Below are positions 17,636 to 26,518 of a stretch of 64,000 nt of DNA, piece by piece; the stretch's first letter is position 1, and every line of letters begins with the position of its first letter. The notes under the pieces are model-generated. The model was not told where the DNA came from, made no database searches, and saw only the letters and a list, made by a program, of their open reading frames with translations. Location of the stretch: contig JACKHC010000001.1 in NCBI GenBank assembly GCA_020639235.1, positions 2,232,001 through 2,296,000 of the forward strand. Reading direction: 5' to 3'. The translations under genes were made by a program, and so were the position numbers. The DNA comes from Phycisphaeraceae bacterium. Lineage in GTDB: Bacteria > Planctomycetota > Phycisphaerae > Phycisphaerales > UBA1924.

Positions 17636-18697
17636 TCAGGGCTGGTCTGAGTCGACGGCTCCCATAAACTCGCCGACCACGACCTCTTCGGGCTCATCTG
17701 CATGATCGGGGGCCAGCGTCCGCACCCGTGCAGAGACACTGTCAAACTGAGTTAGAACCTGCTCAGCGTGGGCGGTTCCCAGCACACATGCGGCCGTCGC
17801 TAGTGCATCGGCCAACGCACCGGTCGGAGCGATCACACATGCCGCCGTCCGGTTGGTACAGGCCATGCCTGTGCGCGGATCAATGATGTGGGAATACCTC
17901 ACTCCGTCTATCTCGAAGAACTGCTCCGTGTCACCGGATGTCGCCACGGCGCAGTTGGCGAGCGCCAGTCTCATCGTTGGCACATCGGGATCGCCGAAGT
18001 CGAGCGAGACCGACCACGCCTCCTCACCCGGCGGCGGGTCCCCGATCACGACATCCCCCGAGAGGTCGATCAGCGCACGAGAGATGCCATGTGCCTTGAG
18101 TACCTCGAGCGCCGCATCGCCGGCGTACCCTTTGGCGATGCCGTCGAGCGTGATCGCGACGCCCTCTTTGAGTTTCACCGACCGCGTTTCGGCGTCGAGT
18201 TCGAATTGATCGCTACGGCTGATGCGTCGCAGTGTCTCGAATACCAAGGGTTCGGGCAGAGTCTTTACCTCAGCGGCCCGCCGCCATGCCTGCACCAACT
18301 TGTACACAGAACAATCAAAGGCACCGTCCGTCGACTCATGCAATTGCTTGGACATTTCGAGCAGATTGAAGAGATCTTGTGACACCACAACCGCATCTGC
18401 ATTGCGACGCTTGACAAGTCGAGAGAGTTCGCTGTTGCCACGGTAGGTGCTCGCGACCTGTTCGATCTCCGCGATGCGGTCGAAGGCATCCCTGGCTGCG
18501 ATGCGCCCGGTCTCCTCATCCGGCGCATACAGGACGATCTCCATCCGCACGCCCATCAGGACCGCGGCATAGGAGTGTCGCCTTGTCTCGCTCGGTGCTG
18601 CTTCAACGGTCTCCGGAGGCGGCCCAAAGCGAGCGCTCACGGTTGATCCACCGATAAGGGCCATGCATGCTATTAGCAAGACCAAAGTTGGCCTCAT
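17636..18697 (-). CDS. apbE: FAD:protein FMN transferase (ApbE family)
   Basis: A 353-residue exported flavin transferase that attaches FMN to threonines of periplasmic electron-transfer proteins such as Na+-translocating NADH:quinone reductase or RnfG. It has a hydrophobic signal (RPTLVLLIACMALIGGSTVS), the ApbE blocks YRGNSELSRL, TDGAFDCSVYKLVQAWR, LDGIAKGYAGD, ALIDLSGDVVIGD and YSHIIDPRTGMACTN. SD GGAAGG lies 8 nt before the ATG at 18697; the frame continues upstream to 19696 but that extension is antisense to another gene. No Nqr/Rnf target is in the window. Confidence 0.9.
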   Translation of the reverse strand: MRPTLVLLIACMALIGGSTVSARFGPPPETVEAAPSETRRHSYAAVLMGVRMEIVLYAPDEETGRIAARDAFDRIAEIEQVASTYRGNSELSRLVKRRNADAVVVSQDLFNLLEMSKQLHESTDGAFDCSVYKLVQAWRRAAEVKTLPEPLVFETLRRISRSDQFELDAETRSVKLKEGVAITLDGIAKGYAGDAALEVLKAHGISRALIDLSGDVVIGDPPPGEEAWSVSLDFGDPDVPTMRLALANCAVATSGDTEQFFEIDGVRYSHIIDPRTGMACTNRTAACVIAPTGALADALATAACVLGTAHAEQVLTQFDSVSARVRTLAPDHADEPEEVVVGEFMGAVDSDQP

Positions 18698-18763
18698 CGC
18701 ATCCTTCCAAGAGTCGCCGACCCGATCAGCCGCGGCGTCCCGAGGACAGTACCATTGGCGTCG

Positions 18764-19684
18764 ATGAACGACCACGCCCGCGGCCTGTGTGCCCTTCTCA
18801 TCCTCGCCAATCTCGCGGTCTTTTCCTGCGAACGTCCGGCAGCGAAGACGGCGACCGAGGATGGGCCGCCAGTCACCTCTCTGGGTGATCGCACCGGGGA
18901 GGCCGATGCTACTCAGTCGGAGTCGCCGCCCCCTTTGACGCAATTTGTGCAGCGCATTGAAGGCACGACGGTTGAGTTCACGATGGTTCCGATCTCGGCG
19001 GGTGTGCTTCGATCGGACACGCCGGACGGGCATGAACCGATCGACATCCCGTCGTTCTATGTCGGGCAGACGGAGGTTACCTGGGACCTCTTCGATGTAT
19101 TCGTCTACGGGCTTGATGTCCCTGAGGGGGATGAAGTGAGCGATGCGGTCACGCGACCGAGCAAGCCGTATGTCCCGCCCGACCGCGGGTTCGGCCATGC
19201 CGGCTACCCAGCCATCTCGATGACGCATCAATCCGCGCAGAAGTTCTGCGAGTGGCTCAGCACCAAGACCGGTCGCCGGTACCGCCTCCCGACGGAGGCC
19301 GAGTGGGCGTTTATCGCCGAGCGATGTGCCAATGGTGGAGAGATTACCGATCGCGAATGGTTCCGGGACAACTCGGACTCGCAGACGCACGCGGTAGCGC
19401 AGAAGCTGGCATGCCCGGAGGGCATCTATGACCTGCTCGGCAACGCAGCGGAGTGGACGATGGGCATCAGCGGCAAGCCCATCGTGTGCGGCGGGGCGTA
19501 CTCGGACGACGTGAGTCTTATCAGTGCGGCGACACGTAGGTCCCAGACATCGGCGTGGAACATGAGCGATCCCCAGATGCCCAAGAGCAAGTGGTGGCTC
19601 CCGGATGCGCCTTTCGTTGGGTTTCGGTTGGTTTGTGATGTTGAAGAAGGAGAAGCAAATGCGGGAGATGGCACCACGGAGTGA
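18764..19684 (+). CDS. SUMF1/FGE-like domain lipoprotein
   Basis: A 306-residue protein with a signal sequence (LCALLILANLAVFSC) whose Cys22 could be lipidated. The body is a formylglycine-generating-enzyme-like fold: MVPISAGVLRSDTP, IPSFYVGQTEVTWDLFDVF, SAQKFCEWLSTKTGRRYRLPTEAEWAF and FVGFRLVCD. The paired copper-binding cysteines of true FGE are not present in the final region (VCGGAYSDDVSLISAATRR), so it is probably not a sulfatase activator. A TACCAT hexamer ends 8 nt before the ATG. It overlaps the next gene by 26 nt and heads a five-gene run. Confidence 0.75.
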   Translation: MNDHARGLCALLILANLAVFSCERPAAKTATEDGPPVTSLGDRTGEADATQSESPPPLTQFVQRIEGTTVEFTMVPISAGVLRSDTPDGHEPIDIPSFYVGQTEVTWDLFDVFVYGLDVPEGDEVSDAVTRPSKPYVPPDRGFGHAGYPAISMTHQSAQKFCEWLSTKTGRRYRLPTEAEWAFIAERCANGGEITDREWFRDNSDSQTHAVAQKLACPEGIYDLLGNAAEWTMGISGKPIVCGGAYSDDVSLISAATRRSQTSAWNMSDPQMPKSKWWLPDAPFVGFRLVCDVEEGEANAGDGTTE

Positions 19685-20990
19685 CGCCGGCGTCACACGT
19701 CGAGATGTCTTGCTTGCTGGCGTCGCGGCGGCCGGGGCCGGACTCGTCGGACCGCTCGCGGGCCGAGCCCTGGGCCAACCCGCCTCGGGTCTTGACGATC
19801 GTGATGGAGGTCAGCTGGCGCTGCGGGTCGGGCTGATCGGGTGCGGAGGGCGCGGCACGGGAGCAGCGATTCAATCGCTCGGGGCGGAGTCCGGAACGGT
19901 TCTCCACGCCGTCGGCGATGTGTTCCCGGGCCGGATCGAGTCTTGCCTCGAGCTCGTGGCGCAGGAGAGCGACGCCGAGCGTATACAGGTGAGCGAGGAT
20001 CGTCAGTTCCTTGGACTCGACGCGTACAAGCATGTCATCGAGGCTTGCGATGTTGTGCTGCTCTGCACGCCGCCCGGCTTTCGCCCTCTTCACCTCCGCG
20101 AGGCCGTTGACAAGGGGCGTCATGTTTTCTGCGAGAAGCCGGTCGCGGTCGATGGTCCGGGTGTGCGATCGGTCCTTGAGTCGGCGCGCATCGCCCAAGA
20201 GAAGAACCTGGCACTAATGTCCGGTTTCTGCTGGCGGTATCAGAATCAATGCCGGGAGACCTTTACGCACCTCCACAACGGCGGCATCGGCGCACTCCGC
20301 GCGATTCACACCACTTACAACACGACCGGATGGGTCGAGCCCAAGCCGCGTCAGCCCGAGTGGAGCGACATCGAGTTTCAGCTCCGCAACTGGCACTACT
20401 TCTCGTGGCTCAGCGGCGATCACATCGTTGAGCAGGCCGTTCACGCCATCGATTGGATACACTGGGCGATGCAGGGCCAGATGCCGACGCGCGTTACCGC
20501 AACAGGCGGGCGATCCACGCGCCCCGACCTGCCCGAAACCGGCAATGTCTGGGACAACTTCGCCGCGACCTTTGAGTACAAGGGTGGCCTGCGCGCGTTT
20601 CATATGTGCCGCCACTGGCCCAACACACCGTCCGACAACACCGCGTACTTCATGGGTGCGGAGGGGTACTGCGCGATGAACCCCTGGACGCAGAATCATG
20701 TCGTCGAAGGCGTGCGCCCGTGGAAGGGTTCGGCAGCCGCCAACGACATGTACCAGCAGGAGCACGACGAACTCTTCGCATCGATTCGTGGAGGAACGCC
20801 GATCAACGACGGGCAGCGGATGGCCGAGTCCACGCTCATGGCGATCATGGCTCGTGACGCCGCCTACTCGGGGCGCGTGCTTACACTCGATGAAGCGCTC
20901 AACTCTGAGCGATCGCTCGGCCCGACCGATATCGGGTGGCACGAGTACAAGGCCCCGGGTGTGCCGAAGCCGGGCACCGATCTGAAATGA
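19659..20990 (+). CDS. Tat-exported Gfo/Idh/MocA family oxidoreductase
   Basis: A 443-residue NAD(P)-dependent sugar oxidoreductase homologue. The N-terminus VTRRDVLLAGVAAAGAGLVG is a twin-arginine signal, so it is exported folded with its cofactor. The Rossmann motif is RVGLIGCGGRGTGA and the family EKP motif occurs in VFCEKPVAVDGPG. The C-terminal sheet region includes HIVEQAVHAIDWIHWAMQ. An AAGGAG SD 7 nt before 19659 selects this start over 19605, and the start lies within the end of the preceding gene. It is a paralogue of the gene at 21909. The substrate is unknown. Confidence 0.88.
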   Translation: MREMAPRSDAGVTRRDVLLAGVAAAGAGLVGPLAGRALGQPASGLDDRDGGQLALRVGLIGCGGRGTGAAIQSLGAESGTVLHAVGDVFPGRIESCLELVAQESDAERIQVSEDRQFLGLDAYKHVIEACDVVLLCTPPGFRPLHLREAVDKGRHVFCEKPVAVDGPGVRSVLESARIAQEKNLALMSGFCWRYQNQCRETFTHLHNGGIGALRAIHTTYNTTGWVEPKPRQPEWSDIEFQLRNWHYFSWLSGDHIVEQAVHAIDWIHWAMQGQMPTRVTATGGRSTRPDLPETGNVWDNFAATFEYKGGLRAFHMCRHWPNTPSDNTAYFMGAEGYCAMNPWTQNHVVEGVRPWKGSAAANDMYQQEHDELFASIRGGTPINDGQRMAESTLMAIMARDAAYSGRVLTLDEALNSERSLGPTDIGWHEYKAPGVPKPGTDLK

Positions 20991-21004
20991 TGAGGTGTTA
21001 CACC

Positions 21005-21895
21005 ATGGACAGACGCACATTCATCGCCTCGACCCTCGCCGCTTCAGCGCTTGGCATGGCTCGGTTCGGGCATGCGCGACCGTTGCGAGCGCCGCGCGGC
21101 ATCCGCATGTCCCTGAAGTACGGCATGATCGGCGTCGGCGACACGATCGAGCAGAAGTTTGCGGCTGCGCGAAACGCCGGATTCGATGGTGTAGAACTCG
21201 ACAGCCCGAATGACCTCGATCGTACCGATGTCCTCGATGCCAAGAAGGCGACGGGCATCGCCATCCCCGGCGTGGTCGGATCGAGGCATTGGTCGCATCC
21301 GTTGAGTTCGCCGGACGCGTCGGTCCGTGAGGCCGGGCTTGCGGCGCTCGAACAAGGCATCCGCGACTGCAAGGCCTACGGCGGCTCAACAGTTCTTCTT
21401 GTACCCGCTGTGGTCAACTCGGAAGTCGGTTACGACGAGGCCTACCGCCGCTCGCAGGAAGAGATCCGCAAGGTCCTCCCGCTCGCCGAGCAGTCCGGCG
21501 CAAGAGTCGCTATCGAGAATGTATGGAACAACTTCCTGATGAGCCCGATGGAGGCCGCGCGGTACATCGACGAGTTCGAGTCCGACGCGATCGGGTGGTA
21601 CTTCGATGTCGGCAACATTGTGAACTATGGCTATCCGGCGCAATGGGCGCGCATCTTAGGAAATCGCATTCTCAAGATCGATGTCAAGGGGTTCAGCCGA
21701 TCGAAGCGCGACAACGAGGGTCTTTGGAAGGGCTTCGGAGTCGAGATCGGAGAGGACGACTGCGACTGGCCCAAGGTGATGCACGAACTGGACAACATCG
21801 GTTACACGGGATGGGCGAGCGCCGAGGTCGGGGGCGGCGGCGCGGACCGTCTCGCCGATATCGCGCGACGCATGCGCGCGGTGCTTGACTCATGA
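21005..21895 (+). CDS. Tat-exported sugar phosphate isomerase/epimerase (TIM barrel)
   Basis: A 296-residue AP-endonuclease-2-like TIM barrel. It has a twin-arginine signal (MDRRTFIASTLAASALG), then SLKYGMIGVGDTIEQKFAAA and the metal-ligand segments AIENVWNNFLMSP, DAIGWYFDVGNIVNYG and LKIDVKGF. Members of this family interconvert keto sugars or polyols and often neighbour Gfo/Idh/MocA enzymes. A GAGG about 10 nt before 21005 supports the start, 14 nt after the preceding stop. It is the third gene of the exported cluster. Exact reaction unknown. Confidence 0.85.
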   Translation: MDRRTFIASTLAASALGMARFGHARPLRAPRGIRMSLKYGMIGVGDTIEQKFAAARNAGFDGVELDSPNDLDRTDVLDAKKATGIAIPGVVGSRHWSHPLSSPDASVREAGLAALEQGIRDCKAYGGSTVLLVPAVVNSEVGYDEAYRRSQEEIRKVLPLAEQSGARVAIENVWNNFLMSPMEAARYIDEFESDAIGWYFDVGNIVNYGYPAQWARILGNRILKIDVKGFSRSKRDNEGLWKGFGVEIGEDDCDWPKVMHELDNIGYTGWASAEVGGGGADRLADIARRMRAVLDS

Positions 21896-21908
21896 AGAAG
21901 GACACACG

Positions 21909-23210
21909 ATGACGAGTGATAACGGACAACTGAGTGTGAACCGCCGTGGCTTCCTCAAGGCGACATCCGCGCTAGCGGCCGGCGCTGCGGTGCCCTCGAT
22001 TCTCGCGACCGGCGCGTGGGCTTGTGCGAGTGATGATGCAATCCGCGTCGGCATCATCGGGTGCGGCGGGCGCGGCACCGGCGCGGCGTACGACGCCCTC
22101 AACGCCGATCCGGCCGTGCGAGTCACTGCGATGGCCGATCTCTTCGAAGACCGCCTCAAGTCGTCGCTCGGCTATCTCGCCAATGAAGATTCGTTCAAGG
22201 GACGCGTTTCCGTTCCGGAGGATCGCCGGTTCGTCGGGTTTGACGCGTACCAGGAACTGCTCGACGCGGGAGATGTTGCCTATGTCATCCTCGCGACGCC
22301 GCCCGGCTTTCGGCCCGTTCACTTCGAGGCCGCCGTGCGATCGGGCGTGCACGTGTTCTTCGAGAAGCCCGTCGCGGTCGATCCCGCGGGTATCCGGCGC
22401 GTCATCGATGCGGGACGAAGTGCCAAGGCGCAGAAACTGAGCATCGTTACCGGCACGCAGCGTCGCCACGAGCACTCCTACCTCGCGGCGATGGAGCAGG
22501 TCCGCGCGGGACTCATCGGTGAGATCGTCTCGGCTCGTTGCTACTGGAATCAGGGCGGCTTGTGGGTCCACGATCGCAAGCCCGAGTACTCCGACATGGA
22601 GTGGATGTGCCGCAACTGGCTCTATTTCGACTGGCTCTCGGGCGATCACATCTGCGAGCAGCATGTGCACAACCTCGATGTGATGAACTGGGCGATCGGC
22701 AGCACGCCCACGAAAGCCATGGGCATGGGCGGGCGACAGGTCCGCACCGACGCAAAGTTCGGCAATATTTTTGATCACTTCGCGATCGAGTATGAGTATC
22801 CGAACGGCGTGTCCGTGATGTCGATGTGCCGCCAGATCGACGGGTGCGCCGGGCGCGTCGAAGAGGTGCTCGTCGGCACCAAGGGCTTCATGACCCTCCG
22901 GCCCAACTATGCGCACGCGAGAACGAACTCCGGCGAATGGCGAGCGCCGGAGAACCCGATCAGCCCGTACCAGCAGGAGCATGTCGATCTCATCGCCAGC
23001 ATCCGCGGCGGGAAATACCTCAATGAAGCAGAGCGCGTCGCGGAGTCCACGCTCACCGCGATCATGGGGCGGATGAGCGCGTACACGGGCAAGGAAGTGT
23101 CTTGGGACTTCGCCCGATCGTCGGCTCTCGACCTGACACCCGCGGCCTTTGAGTTCGCATCCACGGCGGCCAACCCCGTGCCAACACCCGGACGCACCGA
23201 ACTGATCTGA
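21909..23210 (+). CDS. Tat-exported Gfo/Idh/MocA family oxidoreductase
   Basis: A 433-residue paralogue of the enzyme at 19659. NRRGFLKATSALAAGAAVPS is a near-consensus twin-arginine signal. The Rossmann loop is RVGIIGCGGRGTGAAYDALN, and VFFEKPVAVDPAG holds the family lysine. The C-terminal domain contains GDHICEQHVHNLDVMNWAIG, typical of planctomycete members. An AAGAAGGA SD lies 9 nt upstream of 21909, 13 nt after the isomerase stop. The paired oxidoreductases may catalyse oxidation and re-reduction steps of one sugar pathway; this is inference. Confidence 0.88.
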   Translation: MTSDNGQLSVNRRGFLKATSALAAGAAVPSILATGAWACASDDAIRVGIIGCGGRGTGAAYDALNADPAVRVTAMADLFEDRLKSSLGYLANEDSFKGRVSVPEDRRFVGFDAYQELLDAGDVAYVILATPPGFRPVHFEAAVRSGVHVFFEKPVAVDPAGIRRVIDAGRSAKAQKLSIVTGTQRRHEHSYLAAMEQVRAGLIGEIVSARCYWNQGGLWVHDRKPEYSDMEWMCRNWLYFDWLSGDHICEQHVHNLDVMNWAIGSTPTKAMGMGGRQVRTDAKFGNIFDHFAIEYEYPNGVSVMSMCRQIDGCAGRVEEVLVGTKGFMTLRPNYAHARTNSGEWRAPENPISPYQQEHVDLIASIRGGKYLNEAERVAESTLTAIMGRMSAYTGKEVSWDFARSSALDLTPAAFEFASTAANPVPTPGRTELI

Positions 23211-23229
23211 CAACGACGGAGCATTCACC

Positions 23230-24144
23230 ATGCGGCGGAGAGAGTTCATCCAGATGGCGGCGTGCGCGAGTGCGGCCGCGGGAATCGGTGCTTCGGCACG
23301 GGCGGCGGACGGCGAGAGCCGGAAGTTCGCCCTCCCCTACGCCCCCCACTTCGGCATGTTCCGCGAGCACGCGGGCGACGACCCCGTCGCGCAACTCGAG
23401 TTCATGGCATCCGTGGGTTTCACCGCCTTCGAGGACAACGGCATGGCGGGGCGTTCCGTTGAAGAGCAGCAGCGAATCGCCAAGGCGATGGAGCGTCTGG
23501 GGCTGCGTATGGGCGTGTTCGTCGCGAACTTCGGCACTGCATTCGGCAAGAAGAGTTTCTCGCGCCGCGATCCCGCGATGCTCGAGAGTTTCCTGTCCGA
23601 TTTGCGGAGTTCCGTCGAAGTCGCCAAGCGTGTCAACGCCAAGTGGATGACCATTGTCTTGGGTGATCTCGATCCGCGTCAGGAGATGGGCTTCCAGACG
23701 GCAAACGCCATCGAGATGCTCCGGCGCGGCGCCGAGGTCTTCGAGCCGCATGGCTTGGTGATGGTCATGGAAGCGCTCAATCCGTGGCGCGACCATCCGG
23801 GGATGTTCCTCTCGAAAATCCCGCAGGCCTACGAACTCTGCAGAGCCGTGGATAGCCCCGCGGTGAAGATACTCTTCGATCTCTACCACCAGCAGGTCAC
23901 CGAGGGGAACCTCATCCCCAACATCGACGCCGCGTGGGACGAGATCGGGTACTTCCAGATCGGCGACAACCCCGGACGCAACGAGCCGACGACGGGCGAG
24001 GTCAACTACCGCAACATCTTTGCGCACCTCAAACGCAAGGGGTACACCGGCATCCTCGGCATGGAGCACGGCAACTCCAAGCCCGGGCGCGAGGGCGAGC
24101 GCGCCGTCATCGATGCCTACCGGTGGTGCGACGAACTCGCGTAG
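23230..24144 (+). CDS. Tat-exported hydroxypyruvate isomerase-like TIM barrel
   Basis: A 304-residue protein with a twin-arginine signal (MRRREFIQMAACASAAAGIG) and a TIM-barrel related to hydroxypyruvate isomerase (Hyi): LPYAPHFGMFREHAGDD, VMVMEALNPWRDHPGMFLSK, VKILFDLYHQQVTEGNLI and IGYFQIGDNPGRNEPTTGE. The Glu, Asp, His and Glu metal ligands of the family are all visible. It is the last gene of the five-gene run, 19 nt after the oxidoreductase, with GACGGAG as SD. The family name is by similarity; other keto-acid or keto-sugar isomerisation is equally possible. Confidence 0.86.
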   Translation: MRRREFIQMAACASAAAGIGASARAADGESRKFALPYAPHFGMFREHAGDDPVAQLEFMASVGFTAFEDNGMAGRSVEEQQRIAKAMERLGLRMGVFVANFGTAFGKKSFSRRDPAMLESFLSDLRSSVEVAKRVNAKWMTIVLGDLDPRQEMGFQTANAIEMLRRGAEVFEPHGLVMVMEALNPWRDHPGMFLSKIPQAYELCRAVDSPAVKILFDLYHQQVTEGNLIPNIDAAWDEIGYFQIGDNPGRNEPTTGEVNYRNIFAHLKRKGYTGILGMEHGNSKPGREGERAVIDAYRWCDELA

Positions 24145-24191
24145 GCAGCAGGCCGATCGCAGAAATTCCGCCCGCCGCCCCCGTCCGGGCC

Positions 24192-24219
24192 TTGACCACC
24201 GATATCCATACATTATCCT
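24192..24219 (+). promoter_or_regulatory. Candidate promoter of imuA (TTGACC-N16-TATCCT)
   Basis: TTGACC at 24192-24197 and TATCCT at 24214-24219 are spaced by 16 nt. The hexamer ends 6 nt before the ATG and there is no Shine-Dalgarno, so the mutasome mRNA may be leaderless. No familiar LexA operator is evident in the 81-nt gap. Confidence 0.45.
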
Positions 24220-24225
24220 AACTCA

Positions 24226-25065
24226 ATGCCCCTCACCACGGGTCCATTGAGGCGTCTCGACCGCATCGCCGAGCAGATCGGGCGTTTGGAAGGCGTTATT
24301 TCCGACTCGCCCCCCGAGGTGTTCCCGACCGGAATCGCGCCGATCGACGCCGCCATTCCCGCGGGGGGCCTCATCCGCGGCGGGGTCCATGAGTGGTGCT
24401 CCGGGAACGGGGGGGACGGGGGGGACAGGGTTGCCACGCCATCTCGGAGTCGGCGGAGCGATCTCTGGCGAAGCCCCTTCCCGCTCACGATCGCGCTCCA
24501 CCTCGTGGGATCGATCGCCCGCGCGTCCGCGCCGTTCGTGTGCTGGATCGGGCGGCGGACCTGGCCCTCGTGCAGCGCCTTGCTCGCGACCGGCGTTCCG
24601 GAGCGATCCGTGTTCATCGACGCCCCACGCGCCGCCGAGCGGCTCTGGGCGGGTGAGGTCGTGCTTCGGAGCGGTACGGACACGGTGGTCGTGCTCGACG
24701 GCTCGGGCATGGACCTGACGATGACGCGCCGCCTGCAACTCGCCGCCCGCGGACGCGGGATCGCGCTGCTGCTGCGGTCGGATCACGAACTGAACACGCC
24801 GTCGGCGGCATCGACGCGCTGGCGCGTGTCGCCGATGGCCACAAGCGGGACGCATCCACGATGGAGCGTCGAACTGGTGCGCTGCAAGGGAACGCAGCCG
24901 ACAACGGGGGCTCCGCGCCGGTGGGGCGTGGAGCAGAAGCGAGATGGCACGGGCGTTGTGTGTATATCTGAACCACTGGGCGACGGATCGGGTGCGACGG
25001 CGGATCAAACCGACCGATCAGAGCGACTCGGCGACTCTTCTGTCCAGGCGCGACGGTCAGCGTGA
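24226..25065 (+). CDS. imuA: ImuA-like RecA/SulA-family mutasome protein
   Basis: A 279-residue protein of the ImuA (SulA/RecA-like) family that works with ImuB and DnaE2 in damage-induced mutagenesis. It starts LRRLDRIAEQIGRLEGV, has PTGIAPIDAAIPAGGLIRGGVHEW, which is the family's RecA-like opening, and later DTVVVLDGSGMDLTMTRRLQLAARGRGIALLLRS. The Walker A loop of RecA is degenerate. The last 122 nt overlap imuB in another frame, so the C-terminal 40 residues are rich in Asp, Ser and Thr and unlike the rest. Two G7 runs occur at 24409-24424. Confidence 0.85.
   Translation: MPLTTGPLRRLDRIAEQIGRLEGVISDSPPEVFPTGIAPIDAAIPAGGLIRGGVHEWCSGNGGDGGDRVATPSRSRRSDLWRSPFPLTIALHLVGSIARASAPFVCWIGRRTWPSCSALLATGVPERSVFIDAPRAAERLWAGEVVLRSGTDTVVVLDGSGMDLTMTRRLQLAARGRGIALLLRSDHELNTPSAASTRWRVSPMATSGTHPRWSVELVRCKGTQPTTGAPRRWGVEQKRDGTGVVCISEPLGDGSGATADQTDRSERLGDSSVQARRSA
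24403..24430 (+). repeat. Four-run G tract (G-quadruplex motif) in imuA
   Basis: Runs of G3, G7, G7 and G3 separated by AAC, AC and ACA on the coding strand satisfy the usual G-quadruplex pattern. It encodes a Gly/Asp-rich linker after the HEWCSG segment. Confidence 0.75.
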
Positions 25066-26509
25066 ACTCGTCGCGGCATGCTGCGCACGCGCGCATTCCC
25101 TCGGCGTGCGCACCGGCATGACGATCGCGCACGCGCAGGCGCTGCTCCCGAGCGGGCCGATCATCGAACCGCACGAGCCGCAACGCGACGATCTGGCCCT
25201 CGAGCGTCTGGCGGCGTGGGCGTCGCGACGCTTCTCGCCCACGGTCGCCCCCGAACCGCCCGACGCGCTGCTCCTCGATATCACCGGGTGCGCCCGACTC
25301 TTTCGCGGTGAGGAGCGTCTCCTGCGCCGGTTGCTCACCGCCGTCACACGCCTCGGCTTCTCGTGCCGCGGCGCGGTCGCACCGACATTCCTCGGCGCGT
25401 GGGCGCTGGCGCGTTTCGTCGATCGCGCCTGCATCGTGATCGGTAACCGCCCCGATCTGATCGCCACCCTTGCGCCCCTCCCGACCGCTGCGCTCGGGCT
25501 CGACGACCATCTCCTCGACGCCTTGGACGAACTGGGCGTCCGCACCATCGCGCAACTCTCGGCCCTTCCCCGCGCGGGGCTGCCCTCGCGATTCGGTGAT
25601 GCGTTGCTCGGCGCGCTCGACCGCGCCACGGGCGAAGCGATCGAAACCATCATCCCCGTCCGGCCGATGACGCCCCCCCGATTCGATCTGCTCTTCGACG
25701 GCCCCACCACCCGCCACGAGTCGATGACCCTCGCGGTGCGCCGGGCGCTGGAAGCGATCGGTGAGTCCCTCGCCCGCGCCGAGGGCGGCGCAAGGCGGAT
25801 TGATCTGCAACTCCTCCGCGCCGGGCTCGCTCCCGAGTTGATCGTCCTCCAGATGAGCCGCCCGTCGCGCGACCCGCAGCATCTGTGGAAACTCGCCGAG
25901 CCGCGCCTCGAGCGCGTCCACATGGGCGACGGCATCGAGGGGGTGCGCGCCATCGCGCGCCGGGTGAGCCGTCTGGCCCACACGCAGTTGACGGGCATCG
26001 GCGCCCATCGCAGCGCACGGGAACGAACCGACGATGACGCGGGCGCGTTCAGTGCCGCGATGGACGCGTTGTCGTCGCGTCTCGGGATCGACTCGGTCCT
26101 GCGCATGGAGGCGGTCGCCTCGCACCTGCCCGAGCGATCGTCGCGCCTCGTCCCGATGATGGACGCGCCGCCACGCCGGGCGATCGAAAGCGAAACGGAT
26201 GCCGCATGGGGGAGATGGAGGTATGGGGGGGTGTGGAGGCCGTCGATGTTGCTCGACACGCCGCGCCCCGCGAGCGTCTCGCTCATGACGCCCGAAGGCC
26301 CGCTCCTTGTGATCGATCGGGCATCCGTGCGTTCGTGTGCCGGACCGGAGCGTCTTGAACCGGAGTGGTGGCGTCCCCACCACGCGTCCGCATCGTGGTC
26401 GCGCGAAGCACGCGATTACTACCGCGTGCAGTGCGCTGATGGGCGCTGGCTATGGGTGTTCCGCACGTGCGTCTCGGGCAAGTGGTTCGTGCACGGGCAA
26501 TGGGCGTAG
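24944..26509 (+). CDS. imuB: ImuB, DNA polymerase Y-family mutasome protein
   Basis: A 521-residue Y-family polymerase homologue. The start MARALCVYLNHWATDRVRRR matches the conserved ImuB N-terminus, so the 122-nt overlap with imuA is real. LLLDITGCARLFRGEERLLRRLL replaces the catalytic S-x-D-E motif of active Y-family polymerases, as expected for ImuB, which acts as an adaptor joining DnaE2 to the sliding clamp. Little-finger-like and C-terminal regions follow, with C7 at 25673-25679 and G7 at 26225-26231. It is followed after 9 nt by dnaE2. Confidence 0.9.
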   Translation: MARALCVYLNHWATDRVRRRIKPTDQSDSATLLSRRDGQRELVAACCARAHSLGVRTGMTIAHAQALLPSGPIIEPHEPQRDDLALERLAAWASRRFSPTVAPEPPDALLLDITGCARLFRGEERLLRRLLTAVTRLGFSCRGAVAPTFLGAWALARFVDRACIVIGNRPDLIATLAPLPTAALGLDDHLLDALDELGVRTIAQLSALPRAGLPSRFGDALLGALDRATGEAIETIIPVRPMTPPRFDLLFDGPTTRHESMTLAVRRALEAIGESLARAEGGARRIDLQLLRAGLAPELIVLQMSRPSRDPQHLWKLAEPRLERVHMGDGIEGVRAIARRVSRLAHTQLTGIGAHRSARERTDDDAGAFSAAMDALSSRLGIDSVLRMEAVASHLPERSSRLVPMMDAPPRRAIESETDAAWGRWRYGGVWRPSMLLDTPRPASVSLMTPEGPLLVIDRASVRSCAGPERLEPEWWRPHHASASWSREARDYYRVQCADGRWLWVFRTCVSGKWFVHGQWA

Positions 26510-26518
26510 GGGTGCGCT

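Noticed and set aside
18698..19696. N-terminal extension of ApbE
   Set aside because: It is antisense to the FGE-like lipoprotein gene; ATG 18697 has a GGAAGG SD and is followed by a signal peptide.
24145..24225. Possible LexA operator upstream of imuA
   Set aside because: I looked for GAAC-N4-GTTC, GTTC-N7-GTTC and CTG-N10-CAG types and saw no convincing match; only the -35/-10-like boxes were retained.
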